This document shows positions 25,548 to 34,197 of a stretch of DNA of 64,000 nt, in pieces. Each line of letters begins with the position of its first letter. Position 1 is the first letter of the stretch. The notes under the pieces were generated by a model. The model ran no database searches and had not been told where the DNA came from. It was given only the letters and a program-made list of their open reading frames with translations. The stretch is from Paenibacillaceae bacterium. Lineage in GTDB: Bacteria > Bacillota > Clostridia > Lachnospirales > Lachnospiraceae. A program made the position numbers and the translations under genes. The stretch lies in the NCBI GenBank assembly GCA_015057705.1, contig SVDU01000011.1:89522-153521 (forward strand). The letters are read 5' to 3'.

Positions 25548-27137
25548 GTGAATATTGCAGAAGAAATAAAGAAGAGAAGAACATTTGCCATCATTTCCCA
25601 TCCAGATGCGGGAAAGACCACACTGACTGAAAAGTTTCTTCTATATGGAGGAGCTATTAATTTAGCAGGCTCTGTAAAAGGAAGAAAGTCATCAAGACAT
25701 GCGGTTTCCGACTGGATGGAGATCGAAAAGGAAAGAGGTATTTCCGTAACCTCCTCCGTGCTACAGTTTAATTACGACGGATTTTGTATTAATATTTTGG
25801 ACACCCCCGGACACCAGGATTTCTCTGAGGATACGTACCGTACTTTGATGGCGGCAGATTCTGCAGTCATGGTTATTGATGGTTCCAAGGGTGTGGAAGC
25901 ACAGACGATTAAGCTTTTTAAAGTTTGTGTGATGAGACATATACCGATTTTTACCTTTATAAATAAGATGGACCGGGAGGCAAGAGATCCCTTTGAGCTG
26001 ATGGACGAGATTGAATCCGTTCTTGGAATCAGAACCTGCCCGGTGAACTGGCCTATTGGCTGCGGCAGAGAGTTTAAAGGTGTTTATGACAGGTTTAAGG
26101 GTACCATTACCACCTTTAAGGCAGCCATGAATGGACAAAAAGAAGTAGAAGCCACTGAAGTTCAGTTAGGAGACAGTCACGTGGATGACTTAATCGGAGA
26201 ATCCTTCCACAGACAGCTGATGGACGAGATTGAACTTCTTGACGGTGCCAGTGATGAACTGGATATGGAACGGGTTGGCAGAGGAGATTTATCTCCCGTA
26301 TTTTTCGGCTCTGCGCTGACCAACTTCGGTGTTGAAACATTTTTACAGCATTTTCTTCAGATGACCACCTCACCTCTTCCAAGACTGACCACCACGGGTG
26401 TGGTTGATCCTTTTGATGAGGATTTTTCTGCGTTTGTCTTTAAGATCCAGGCAAATATGAATAAGGCACACAGGGACAGGATTGCTTTCATGAGAATTGT
26501 TTCCGGTAAGTTTGATGCAGGAATGGAAGTAAATCATGTTCAGGGCGGAAAAAAACTGCGCTTATCCCAGCCACAGCAAATGATGGCCCAGGACAGAAAG
26601 ATCGTAGAAGAGGCATATGGCGGTGACATCATCGGTGTATTTGATCCTGGTATTTTCTCTATCGGAGATACCCTCTGCAAATCCAATGAAAAAATTGAAT
26701 TTGAAGGAATCCCTACGTTTGCACCGGAGCATTTTGCCAGAGTGCGTCAGATCGATACCATGAAGCGCAAGCAGTTTATTAAAGGCGTGAATCAGATCGC
26801 CCAGGAAGGTGCGATCCAGATTTTCCAGGAATTTAATACTGGAATGGAAGAGATTATCGTAGGCGTGGTGGGAGAACTGCAGTTTGAAGTTCTTACCTAT
26901 CGTCTGGAGAATGAATACAACGTGGAAGTGAAGCTTGAAAAGCTGCCATATGAGCATATCCGCTGGATAGAAAACAGCGCAGAAGTTGATGTGGCGAAAA
27001 TTCAGGGAACATCCGACATGAAACGTATTAAGGACTTAAAAGATAACCCGCTTCTGCTATTTGTAAACAGCTGGAGTGTCGGAATGGTTCTGGACCGTAA
27101 TCCGGATCTCAAACTTTCAGAATTCGGGCACAACTAA
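25548..27137 (+). CDS. prfC: Peptide chain release factor 3
   Basis: GTPase that recycles RF1/RF2 from the ribosome after termination. The 529-residue protein has G1 SHPDAGKTTLTEK near residue 17, the switch I GISVTSSV near 66, G3 DTPGHQDFSEDTYR near 85, G4 NKMDRE near 140, and domain II/III typical of RF3 rather than EF-G (short C-terminus, ending at 529). The start is GTG 25548 with GGAGGAA about 8 nt upstream; no in-frame ATG is better placed. Transcribed from its own promoter at 25481. Confidence 0.97.
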   Translation: MNIAEEIKKRRTFAIISHPDAGKTTLTEKFLLYGGAINLAGSVKGRKSSRHAVSDWMEIEKERGISVTSSVLQFNYDGFCINILDTPGHQDFSEDTYRTLMAADSAVMVIDGSKGVEAQTIKLFKVCVMRHIPIFTFINKMDREARDPFELMDEIESVLGIRTCPVNWPIGCGREFKGVYDRFKGTITTFKAAMNGQKEVEATEVQLGDSHVDDLIGESFHRQLMDEIELLDGASDELDMERVGRGDLSPVFFGSALTNFGVETFLQHFLQMTTSPLPRLTTTGVVDPFDEDFSAFVFKIQANMNKAHRDRIAFMRIVSGKFDAGMEVNHVQGGKKLRLSQPQQMMAQDRKIVEEAYGGDIIGVFDPGIFSIGDTLCKSNEKIEFEGIPTFAPEHFARVRQIDTMKRKQFIKGVNQIAQEGAIQIFQEFNTGMEEIIVGVVGELQFEVLTYRLENEYNVEVKLEKLPYEHIRWIENSAEVDVAKIQGTSDMKRIKDLKDNPLLLFVNSWSVGMVLDRNPDLKLSEFGHN

Positions 27138-27186
27138 TTAAATCAGCAGAATCTGGTCATGTATAAAAACAAGGAGGCAGCAGACA

Positions 27187-27639
27187 ATGAGTAGAATTGA
27201 TGAAGTAAGACAAGCGATGGTAGAAGCGATGAAGGCAAAGGATAAGCAGAGAAAAGATGCGTTATCCATGCTTCTTTCCGCTCTTAAGAATTTTGAGATT
27301 GATAAGAAAGACCATACGCCCATTACGGATGAAGAAGCAGATGCAGTTGTGAAAAAGGAACTGAGACAGACTCAGGAGACCTTTGAGCAGGCGCCGGCAG
27401 ATCGTACTGACATAAAAGAAGAGGCTACTTTCAGAATAGCAGTATACAAAGAGTTCGCTCCAGAGGATATGGGTGTGGATCAGATTAAGGAGATCATAAG
27501 CGGTGTGCTTACGGAACTTGGAATTGAAACACCCACTGCTGCAGACAAAGGAAAGATCATGAAAGTTCTGATGCCTAAAGTTAAGGGAAAAGCAGATGGT
27601 AAGGTAGTGAACGAGACACTGGCTGCCATGATGAAATAA
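27187..27639 (+). CDS. yqeY: GatB/YqeY domain protein
   Basis: A 150-residue protein of the YqeY family, whose C-terminal helical fold resembles the tail of the GatB amidotransferase subunit. The family motifs KDKQRKDALSMLLSALKNFEIDK near the start and the C-terminal GKIMKVLMPKVKGKADGKVV are present. A role in tRNA-dependent amidation has been proposed from fold but not established. It follows prfC by 49 bp with AAGGAGGCAG before ATG 27187 and precedes a peptidase gene by 32 bp, so the three genes may be one operon. Confidence 0.92.
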   Translation: MSRIDEVRQAMVEAMKAKDKQRKDALSMLLSALKNFEIDKKDHTPITDEEADAVVKKELRQTQETFEQAPADRTDIKEEATFRIAVYKEFAPEDMGVDQIKEIISGVLTELGIETPTAADKGKIMKVLMPKVKGKADGKVVNETLAAMMK

Positions 27640-27671
27640 AAAGACAGTAAAGCAGAAAGGGGTGCGGATTT

Positions 27672-29075
27672 ATGTATAAGAAAGAGATTGGCCAGTACAT
27701 TGATTCTCATAAGGAGGAAATGATTGAAGATATCTGCAGGCTTTGCAGAATCAACAGTGAGAAGATGCCTTACAAAGAAGGGATGCCTTATGGTCCCGGA
27801 GCATTTCAGGCGCTGGAGGAAGCGCTTGATATCGCGGACTCTTATGGTTTTACCATTACCAATTATGATAACTATGTGGGAACAGCCGATTTAAATGATA
27901 AGGAACACCAGCTTGATATTCTGGCCCATCTGGATGTAGTGCCGGCAGGAGAAGGCTGGAAAGAGACAGAGCCCTTTGAACCAGTTGTAAAAGGGGATAA
28001 ATTATTCGGAAGAGGAACCTCCGATGATAAAGGTCCTGCAATGGCAGCTCTTTATGCCATGCGTGCAGTGAAGGAATTAAACATTCCGTTAAAGAAGAAT
28101 GTACGCCTGATCCTTGGAACAGATGAAGAATGCGGCAGTTCCGATATTGCCCATTATTATTCCATTGAAAAGGAAGCACCCATGACGTTTTCTCCAGACG
28201 GGGCATTTCCAGTTGTGAACACGGAAAAAGGCGGATTAAACGGCCATTTTACAGCTGACTGGGAGCCGTCGGCTGCACTTCCTAAGCTTGTAAGCATCAA
28301 AGCAGGCGTTAAGGTAAATGTTGTGCCAGGTAAGGCCAATGCTTCTGTTGCCGGCCTGGACAAAGAGGTGTTAACCAGTATCGCCGCAGAATGTGAGCAG
28401 GAGACCGGAGTTCGTTTTGAACTGGCTTTCGAGGGCGATCTGGCTCATATTACCGCTGTGGGAGAAAGTGCCCATGCCTCCACACCAAAAGAGGGCAATA
28501 ATGCATTAACTGGTCTTTTGGTTTATTTAACAAGGCTTCCATTTGCAAAATGTCCTCAGATTACCATGATTGAACGCCTTCTTGAGCTGATTCCTCACGG
28601 TGACACAGAAGGGAAAGCTCTTGGCATCGCCATGAGTGATGAACTTTCAGGTGGATTAACTCTGGCATTCAGCCTTTTGGAAGTGACACAGTCCGGCCTT
28701 TCCGGAACCTTTGACAGCCGCTGTCCTATCTGTGCAACAAAGGAAAATGTCCTTGATGTAGTAAAAAAGAATATGGAAGAAAAGGGATTTACCCTGCATA
28801 ATGATTCCATGCGCCCGCCTCACCATGTAGACGGAAATTCAGATTTCGTAAAGACCCTCTTAAATGCCTATGAATCCTATACCGGTTTAAAGGGAGAGTG
28901 CATTTCTATGGGAGGTGGAACCTATGTTCATGAGTTGAATAACGGTGTCGCTTTTGGAGCCTCTTTGCCTGGAACGGATAACCGCATGCATGGAGCCGAT
29001 GAGTTTGCTGTCGTAGACGAACTGCTGGTGAGCGCAAAGATCTTTGCACAGGTAATAGTCGATCTCTGTTCATAA
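27672..29075 (+). CDS. pepV: M20 family dipeptidase (PepV/Sapep type)
   Basis: Zinc dipeptidase that hydrolyses peptides taken up or released in the cytoplasm. The 467-residue protein has the M20 metal-binding motifs LDILAHLDVVPAGEGW near residue 75 (His and Asp ligands), GRGTSDDKGPAMAALYAMRA near residue 110 (bridging Asp) and LGTDEECGSSD near 150 (Glu base), and a C-terminal GGGTYVHELNNGVAFGASLPG segment with the last His. The long lid domain of 180 residues is typical of PepV. AGAAAGGGGTG precedes ATG 27672. Confidence 0.93.
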   Translation: MYKKEIGQYIDSHKEEMIEDICRLCRINSEKMPYKEGMPYGPGAFQALEEALDIADSYGFTITNYDNYVGTADLNDKEHQLDILAHLDVVPAGEGWKETEPFEPVVKGDKLFGRGTSDDKGPAMAALYAMRAVKELNIPLKKNVRLILGTDEECGSSDIAHYYSIEKEAPMTFSPDGAFPVVNTEKGGLNGHFTADWEPSAALPKLVSIKAGVKVNVVPGKANASVAGLDKEVLTSIAAECEQETGVRFELAFEGDLAHITAVGESAHASTPKEGNNALTGLLVYLTRLPFAKCPQITMIERLLELIPHGDTEGKALGIAMSDELSGGLTLAFSLLEVTQSGLSGTFDSRCPICATKENVLDVVKKNMEEKGFTLHNDSMRPPHHVDGNSDFVKTLLNAYESYTGLKGECISMGGGTYVHELNNGVAFGASLPGTDNRMHGADEFAVVDELLVSAKIFAQVIVDLCS

Positions 29076-29103
29076 ATAAAGTTTCCGTATATCAAAAAAA
29101 CTA

Positions 29104-29132
29104 TTGACAAATGAGATAAGAGAGCGTAAAAT
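29104..29132 (+). promoter_or_regulatory. Sigma-A promoter of the metNIQ leader transcript
   Basis: TTGACA (29104-29109), 17-nt spacer, TAAAAT (29127-29132). It lies about 275 bp before metN, so the mRNA has a long leader. A small hairpin CCTAC/GTAGG (29151-29155/29163-29167) comes early in the leader. Confidence 0.85.
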
Positions 29133-29190
29133 ACGCCTCATAAAGATATACCTACTATCTCTGTAGGATTTAGGGAAAGGAGCGGCTGCC

Positions 29191-29286
29191 ATGAGACGTT
29201 TAACAGCTATGCAGATGAATATGAATCAGATGAACGGCATGTGTATGATGATGTGTTGTTTCTCTGAATGCGTAAAAAACCGATAA
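29191..29286 (+). CDS. Methionine-rich putative leader peptide upstream of metNIQ
   Basis: A 31-codon ORF with a strong ribosome site (AAAGGAG, 29176-29182, 8 nt before ATG). The product is MRRLTAMQMNMNQMNGMCMM followed by MCCFSECVKNR: nine Met including a run of three at residues 19-21, and four Cys. It sits between the promoter and a terminator that precedes a methionine importer operon. Amino-acid-rich leader ORFs in this position, as in trp and his operons, act as sensors: ribosomes stall on scarce codons and change RNA folding. No SAM riboswitch or T-box is visible in the leader. Translation and stalling are inference from sequence. Confidence 0.75.
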   Translation: MRRLTAMQMNMNQMNGMCMMMCCFSECVKNR

Positions 29287-29288
29287 AG

Positions 29289-29382
29289 GAATTCATTTGT
29301 ATAGATTGTGATAGGAGTTCTCTGGAAACCGCATATGCGGAAGTTTCAGGTCGCAAGTCTGTGCATGGCTTGCGGCCTTTTT
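29289..29382 (+). promoter_or_regulatory. Candidate attenuator: stacked hairpins and terminator before metN
   Basis: After the leader peptide stop come hairpin A (GAATTC 29289-29294 with GAGTTC 29315-29320), hairpin B (CCGCAT 29329-29334 with ATGCGG 29335-29340, extended by GAAA/TTTC outside) and a strong terminator. CGCAT of hairpin B can instead pair with ATGCG at 29268-29272 inside the leader ORF, and CCGCA can pair with TGCGG (29371-29375) in the terminator's 3' arm. These exclusive pairings link ribosome position to termination. Confidence 0.65.
29348..29382 (+). terminator. Intrinsic terminator in the metNIQ leader
   Basis: AGGTCGCAAG (29348-29357) pairs with CTTGCGGCCT (29369-29378) over 10 positions with one G-U wobble, loop of 11 nt, and the stem end merges into a T-run ending at 29382. 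It lies 26 bp before metN. Confidence 0.88.
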
Positions 29383-29408
29383 GTACATAAAAAGAAAGGA
29401 AATGACAC

Positions 29409-30431
29409 ATGCAGTCAGAAGAACCTATTATTCAGCTGGTTGGGCTGGGAAAAGAATTTTTCACCTCAAACGGTCCCATTAAAGCATTGGACGATATCAA
29501 TCTCTCTATTGAACGAGGAGAGATATTTGGAATTATTGGTTTAAGCGGCGCTGGTAAAAGTACCCTTGTCCGTTGTATCAACTATTTAGAGGTCCCCACA
29601 TCCGGTGATGTGTTATTTGAAAATCAGAGTCTGGCAGCCATGAGCCCCAGAAAGCAGAGACGGGCAAGGCAATCCATGGGCATGATTTTTCAGCAGTTTA
29701 ATTTACTTGCACAAAGGAATGTACTGCAGAATGTATGCTTCCCCCTTGAAATAGCCAATGTGCCCAAAAAAGAAGCAATAAAAAGATCCATGGAACTGTT
29801 GGAACTGGTTGGTTTAAAGGAACGGGCGAAAGCTTATCCTTCCCAGCTTTCCGGCGGTCAGAAGCAAAGAGTGGCCATCGCGAGAGCCCTTGCCACAAAT
29901 CCAAAGATTCTTCTTTGCGACGAAGCTACCAGTGCCCTGGACCCCAACACAACGAAATCCATACTGGGTCTTTTAAAAGAAATCAATAAAAATATGGGAG
30001 TTACAGTAGTAGTGATTACCCATGAGATGTCGGTGATTGAAGCGATCTGCGACAGAGTTGCCATCATCGACCAGAGCCACATTGCGGAAGTGGGCTGCGT
30101 CGCTGACATCTTTTCCGGACCCAAATCCAAGATCGGTAGACAACTGATTCTGGGAGACGCGGCAGAACAGGCCATACGGTTTGGCAGCAACAGAAGAATC
30201 CGCATATCATTTGACGGACGTTCTTCCTTTGAACCAGTTCTTTCCAATATGATACTTGCCTGTAAAGTGCCGGTAAATATTATGCATGCGGAAACCCGTG
30301 ATATCGGGGGAACCGCCATGGGTCAGATGGTGATTCAGCTTCCGGAAGAAGAAATTGACCAGAACCGTGTTTTAAATTATCTGAAAACAGCAAACATTAA
30401 TTTTGAGGAGGTGAATGATTATGACCTTTGA
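29409..30431 (+). CDS. metN: Methionine ABC transporter ATP-binding protein MetN
   Basis: ATPase of the D/L-methionine importer. The 340-residue protein has Walker A GLSGAGKST near residue 46, signature LSGGQKQR near 150, Walker B ILLCDEATSALDP near 168 and switch His in VITHEM near 205. A C-terminal NIL domain (residues about 262-340, RISFDGRSSFEPVLSNM start) binds methionine in known MetN proteins and inhibits transport when the cell is replete. The 3' end overlaps metI. Start ATG 29409 follows GAAAGGAAATG. Confidence 0.96.
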   Translation: MQSEEPIIQLVGLGKEFFTSNGPIKALDDINLSIERGEIFGIIGLSGAGKSTLVRCINYLEVPTSGDVLFENQSLAAMSPRKQRRARQSMGMIFQQFNLLAQRNVLQNVCFPLEIANVPKKEAIKRSMELLELVGLKERAKAYPSQLSGGQKQRVAIARALATNPKILLCDEATSALDPNTTKSILGLLKEINKNMGVTVVVITHEMSVIEAICDRVAIIDQSHIAEVGCVADIFSGPKSKIGRQLILGDAAEQAIRFGSNRRIRISFDGRSSFEPVLSNMILACKVPVNIMHAETRDIGGTAMGQMVIQLPEEEIDQNRVLNYLKTANINFEEVNDYDL

Positions 30432-31086
30432 TGCTGCAACCATAGCGATGCTGAAATTAGGTGTCTGGGAAACCCTGTTCATGACTTTCACATCATCCTT
30501 TTTCGCATATCTCATCGGAATACCATTAGGTATCATTCTGATTGTTATGGATAAAGACGGAATCTACCCGGTTCCCTGGCTTCAGAGAATTCTGGGACTG
30601 ATCATCAACCTGCTTCGGTCTGTACCTTTTATCATTCTGCTGATTATGGTAATGCCCATTACCAAGATTATTGCTGGCACGACCCTGGGAGCAAAAGCTG
30701 TCATCCCTCCTCTGGTAATCGCATCTGCACCTTATGTTGCAAGAGTAGTGGAATCTTCTTTTAAAGAAGTGGATGCTGGAGTGATCGAAGCGGCGAAATC
30801 CATGGGAGCTTCCGCTATGCAGATTATCTTAAAAGTGCTTCTGCCGGAAGCAAAGCCTTCCCTTTTAGTGGGAGCAGCTTTATCCGTTACCACCATCCTT
30901 GCTTACTCCGCGATGTCTGGTTTTGTAGGCGGAGGCGGTCTGGGAGATATCGCCATCAAATATGGTTATTACCGGTATCAGACTGTGATGATGTTTATTA
31001 CAGTTGCCATTCTTGTTATCATTGTCCAGATAATTCAGGAAGCAGGCATGAAGCTTTCCAGGATGAGTGACAAGCGAATTAAATAG
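30421..31086 (+). CDS. metI: Methionine ABC transporter permease MetI
   Basis: Membrane channel of the methionine importer, about 221 residues with five hydrophobic spans. The EAA-loop that docks MetN is IEAAKSMGASAMQIILKVLLPEA near residue 125 (quoted in full length under 25 would be longer; key residues E, A, G). ATG 30421 is preferred over ATG 30415 since GAGGAGGTG (30405-30412) is 8 nt upstream of it. The gene overlaps the metN stop by 11 bases. Segments LLRSVPFIILLIMVMP and SGFVGGGGLGDIAIKYGYY are typical of MetI. Confidence 0.95.
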   Translation: MTFDAATIAMLKLGVWETLFMTFTSSFFAYLIGIPLGIILIVMDKDGIYPVPWLQRILGLIINLLRSVPFIILLIMVMPITKIIAGTTLGAKAVIPPLVIASAPYVARVVESSFKEVDAGVIEAAKSMGASAMQIILKVLLPEAKPSLLVGAALSVTTILAYSAMSGFVGGGGLGDIAIKYGYYRYQTVMMFITVAILVIIVQIIQEAGMKLSRMSDKRIK

Positions 31087-31132
31087 TAACTGCCACTGGC
31101 GTTATTAAATAAATTTTCAGGAGGAAAACATT

Positions 31133-32035
31133 ATGAAAAAATCTTTTTATGCTTTAACCGCAACCCTGCTTTTGGCAGGAGCACTGACCGGCTGCGCAGG
31201 AAGCAAAGAAGCACCGGCTACCACTGCAGCAGCAGAGTCCAAAACGGAAACCACTGCAGCTGAGACAAAGGCAGAAACAGAGAGTAAGACAGAGGCTTCC
31301 GGCAAACTGGAGAAAATTGTGGTAGGAGCAACACCTGCACCTCATGCAGAGATTTTAAATGCTGCAAAAGATATTTTAAAGGAAAAAGGATATGAGCTGG
31401 TAGTAAAGGAGTATACTGATTACGTTCAGCCAAACGTAGCACTTGACTCCGGCGACTTAGATGCCAACTACTTCCAGCATCAGCCATATTTAGATCAGTT
31501 TAATCAGGAAAAAGGAACCGACTTAGTCAGCGCAGGCTCCATTCACTATGAGCCATACGGAATCTATGCAGGAAAGAGCAAATCTCTGGACAGTCTTGCA
31601 GAAGGAGCACAGATTGCTGTACCAAATGATGTATCCAATGAAGCAAGAGCATTAAATCTTCTGGCTGACAAAGGTCTTATCCAGTTAAAAGATGGTGTGG
31701 GTCTGGAAGCAACCAAGAATGACATTGTAAAAAATGATAAGAACTTTAAAATCGTTGAGGTAGAGGCTGCCCAGCTTCCCCGCTCTCTTGGTGATGTAGA
31801 CATTGCCGTTATTAACGGAAACTATGCAATTGATGCCGGATTAAAAGTTTCTGATGCACTTGCAGTAGAAGATGCTTCCTCAGCAGCAGCAACCCGTTAC
31901 AGCAATATCGTTGCTGTCCGTAAGGGAGATGAAACAAACGAGAAGACAAAAGCCCTGGTTGAAGCATTAACCAGCGATACAGTTAAAAAGTTCATTGAAG
32001 ATACTTACAACGGAGCGGTTGTTCCTTCGTTCTAA
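31133..32035 (+). CDS. metQ: Methionine-binding lipoprotein MetQ (NlpA family)
   Basis: Extracellular receptor of the importer. A lipoprotein signal with lipobox LTGC ends at residue 22; a Thr/Glu-rich spacer of about 35 residues follows; then the NlpA core: KIVVGATPAPHAEILNAAKD, YVQPNVALDSGDLDANYFQH and IAVPNDVSNEARALNLLADK are all clear family blocks. The 300-residue length includes the linker. It is the last gene of the operon and is followed by a strong terminator. Confidence 0.95.
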   Translation: MKKSFYALTATLLLAGALTGCAGSKEAPATTAAAESKTETTAAETKAETESKTEASGKLEKIVVGATPAPHAEILNAAKDILKEKGYELVVKEYTDYVQPNVALDSGDLDANYFQHQPYLDQFNQEKGTDLVSAGSIHYEPYGIYAGKSKSLDSLAEGAQIAVPNDVSNEARALNLLADKGLIQLKDGVGLEATKNDIVKNDKNFKIVEVEAAQLPRSLGDVDIAVINGNYAIDAGLKVSDALAVEDASSAAATRYSNIVAVRKGDETNEKTKALVEALTSDTVKKFIEDTYNGAVVPSF

Positions 32036-32060
32036 TAAGTAAATAGGGATAAAAACCATC

Positions 32061-32095
32061 ATGCAGCAGGGATTAGAAGCCCTGCTGCATTTTTC
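32061..32095 (+). terminator. Intrinsic terminator after metQ
   Basis: ATGCAGCAGGG (32061-32071) pairs perfectly with CCCTGCTGCAT (32080-32090), 8-nt loop, then TTTTCT. Confidence 0.93.
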
Positions 32096-32121
32096 TGTGC
32101 AAAATGAAAGAAAAACTTCAT

Positions 32122-32150
32122 TTTACATACAATGGAAAATAATGTATAAT
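32122..32150 (+). promoter_or_regulatory. Sigma-A promoter for the DUF4190/DUF975 pair
   Basis: TTTACA (32122-32127), 17-nt spacer, TATAAT (32145-32150), 34 bp before the ATG. Confidence 0.8.
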
Positions 32151-32183
32151 GCCTTTATTATGATTAAAAGGAGATGATAATTC

Positions 32184-32507
32184 ATGGATCAGGATAATCA
32201 AATGAATTTGGATGATCTTTCTACATACCAACAGCCGCTGAAGAATAAACAGAATAATATGGCACTTGCCTCACTGATAATGGGAATTATCGGAATAGTC
32301 ACATCCTGCTGTTGTTTCGGAGGCCTTATCTTTGGAAGTCTGGGAATTGTATTCGCCCTGCTTTCCAAGACCCAGGATCGCTTTGAAGGAAATGCAGTGG
32401 CAGGACTGATTACTTCTATCATTGGTCTGGTGTTTACTGCAATTGTGTTTATTCTGATTGTAGGATCGGGGCTGATGGAGGAACTTGCTGCAGGAGGTGC
32501 ATTTTAG
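32184..32507 (+). CDS. DUF4190-like small membrane protein
   Basis: A 107-residue protein with a polar N-terminus of about 30 residues and two hydrophobic segments (MALASLIMGIIGIVTSCCCF and GLITSIIGLVFTAIVFILIV). The pattern of alternating Gly/Ile-rich spans separated by a short loop (KTQDRFEGNAVA) is that of DUF4190 proteins, whose function is unknown. The stop overlaps the GTG of the next membrane-protein gene by one base, so they are coupled. GGAGATGATAATTC precedes the ATG. Confidence 0.78.
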   Translation: MDQDNQMNLDDLSTYQQPLKNKQNNMALASLIMGIIGIVTSCCCFGGLIFGSLGIVFALLSKTQDRFEGNAVAGLITSIIGLVFTAIVFILIVGSGLMEELAAGGAF

Positions 32508-33331
32508 TGAAAATTTCATCAAGAGAATTGAAAAAACGTGCAAAACAGAAACTGCAGGGCAATTACGGACTCTGCGTTGGCGTTCAGTTAATTATAAACG
32601 CTATTATATCAATCGTTTTAGTAATCATGTTTTTTGCAGGTCTGATCGCCGGAATTCTGGGATCTGGCAGCATATACGGATTAAAAGGCAATATGGCGGA
32701 ATATATCATCATCATAGCAATTGTGGTGGTATCCATGATACTTATGGTTGTTCTCGTATCCCTGTTTACACCTGGAACCTTAAAGATCTATTTAAATATC
32801 AGTGAGAATAAACCGGTACATATATCAGATCTGCTTTATGGTTTTAAAAACAAGCCTCATAAATTTATTGGTCTGAACCTAATTATATTCCTGATTGCGA
32901 TGGTTTGGTCCATTCCTTATTATGTAGTACTTGCGGTGGCTGAAATTACAAATTATATTCCAGTTATGATAGTTCTCCTGATTATTACCTATCTGCTTCT
33001 CTTAATCGGAGTTACGATCACATCTTTGTATGTGGCCCAGGCTACGTTTATATTTGTAGAAGCACCGGATAAAGGGATTTTTAGATGTTTAAAAGAGAGC
33101 GTAGAGATGATGAAAGGGAACAAGGGCAGTCTTTTCTATATTAATTTAAGCTTTATGGGACTGGTTCTTCTTGGCTATTGTTCTTTTGGAATCGCATATC
33201 TTTGGATTATGCCGTATATGTACGCAACATTAACCGAATACTATAATGAACTGAAACCGAAGATGATTTTAGAACCTGAAGTGTATCTTTGTGATTCTTC
33301 TTATGAATCCCTTAAGAATCAGGAATTTTAA
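32507..33331 (+). CDS. DUF975 family integral membrane protein
   Basis: A 274-residue polytopic membrane protein. The N-terminal motif KISSRELKKRAKQKLQGNYG is the signature of DUF975 proteins, followed by about six hydrophobic spans (VQLIINAIISIVLVIMFFAG, IIIIAIVVVSMILMVVLV, and others to residue 245). Function is unknown to me; relatives occur widely in Firmicutes. The start is GTG 32507 in the overlap TAGTG with the upstream gene, with no own promoter, so synthesis depends on the DUF4190 gene. Confidence 0.85.
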   Translation: MKISSRELKKRAKQKLQGNYGLCVGVQLIINAIISIVLVIMFFAGLIAGILGSGSIYGLKGNMAEYIIIIAIVVVSMILMVVLVSLFTPGTLKIYLNISENKPVHISDLLYGFKNKPHKFIGLNLIIFLIAMVWSIPYYVVLAVAEITNYIPVMIVLLIITYLLLLIGVTITSLYVAQATFIFVEAPDKGIFRCLKESVEMMKGNKGSLFYINLSFMGLVLLGYCSFGIAYLWIMPYMYATLTEYYNELKPKMILEPEVYLCDSSYESLKNQEF

Positions 33332-33390
33332 TTTGAAACCGTGTCACAGGAGTTGCATGCGCATAGAATACACTATAGGAGGTGTGTCTT

Positions 33391-33651
33391 ATGCGCATTT
33401 GCGATCTGAAGCAAAAAGAAGTGATTAATATCTGCGACTGCAGACGTCTTGGTTTTGTAGGAGACGTGGATTTTGATATGGAAACCGGCTGTCTGCTGGC
33501 TATCATTGTGCCAGGTCCCGGATGCTTTTGCGGCTTTCTGGTACGTGAAAGAGAATATGTAATTCCATTTTGTGATATCAGACAGGTAGGTCCTGATATC
33601 ATACTGGTTAACGTGGATTTGGAAAAAGCGACGGAAAAATGCGGTATTTAA
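33391..33651 (+). CDS. YlmC/YmxH family PRC-barrel sporulation protein
   Basis: An 86-residue protein made almost entirely of a PRC-barrel-like domain (LKQKEVINICDCRRLGFVGD, VDFDMETGCLLAIIVPG, IPFCDIRQVGPDIILV). The family is conserved in endospore formers and induced during sporulation in Bacillus; its biochemical role is not known. Five cysteines are present. ATG 33391 is chosen because TAGGAGGTG (33375-33383) is 7 nt upstream; GTG 33382 overlaps that site. It precedes nrdR. Confidence 0.85.
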   Translation: MRICDLKQKEVINICDCRRLGFVGDVDFDMETGCLLAIIVPGPGCFCGFLVREREYVIPFCDIRQVGPDIILVNVDLEKATEKCGI

Positions 33652-33737
33652 TGGAAGATGGGCTTGCGAATCTAAGGATTGTAAGTTATGATATACATAA
33701 TAAAAGTTACAGTCCGAAAGACAGGAGGATCCGAGGC

Positions 33738-34190
33738 GTGAAATGTCCATTTTGCAACGAGGCAGATACAAAGGTCATTGATTCCAGACCGGCAGACGAC
33801 AACAGTTCGATCAGACGCCGCAGACAATGTGAAAAGTGCGGGAAGAGGTTTACCACTTATGAAAAGCTGGAAACCATGCCGCTTATGGTTATAAAAAAAG
33901 ATAATTCCAGAGAGGTTTATGACCGATCCAAGATAGAATCAGGAATTCTTCACTCCTGCCACAAAAGACCGGTTTCTTCCCAGCAGATCGCTGCCATGGT
34001 AGATGAGATCGAAACCCAGGTATTTAACAGGGAAGAAAAAGAAGTAGAAAGCACCGTCATTGGAGAGCTGGTTATGAAAAAACTTCAGGAAGTGGATGAA
34101 GTGGCATATGTAAGATTTGCCTCTGTATACAGAGAGTTTAAAGATGTGAATACCTTTATGGAAGAAATAGGAAAATTATTAAAGAAATAG
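33738..34190 (+). CDS. nrdR: Transcriptional repressor NrdR
   Basis: Zinc-ribbon/ATP-cone repressor of ribonucleotide reductase genes; it binds NrdR boxes when loaded with (d)ATP. The 150-residue protein has KCPFC near the start and CEKCGKRFTTYE near residue 30 (four Cys zinc ribbon), then the ATP-cone domain (VIKKDNSREVYDRSKIESGI near 52). The in-frame reading extends upstream to 33639, but GTG 33738 with AGGAGG (33723-33728) gives the standard N-terminus. A NrdR box is present before nrdD at 44490, so the target is in this window. Confidence 0.95.
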   Translation: MKCPFCNEADTKVIDSRPADDNSSIRRRRQCEKCGKRFTTYEKLETMPLMVIKKDNSREVYDRSKIESGILHSCHKRPVSSQQIAAMVDEIETQVFNREEKEVESTVIGELVMKKLQEVDEVAYVRFASVYREFKDVNTFMEEIGKLLKK

Positions 34191-34197
34191 GAGAGCC

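Noticed and set aside
29289..29382. SAM or other known riboswitch before metN
   Set aside because: None of the SAM-I core sequences (for example the GAUGAAACC-type segments) or T-box core are present; the Met-rich ORF and terminator explain the leader better.
33639..33737. N-terminal extension of NrdR
   Set aside because: The zinc-ribbon start KCPFC follows directly after GTG 33738, which has AGGAGG; the extension overlaps the ylmC gene end and matches nothing.
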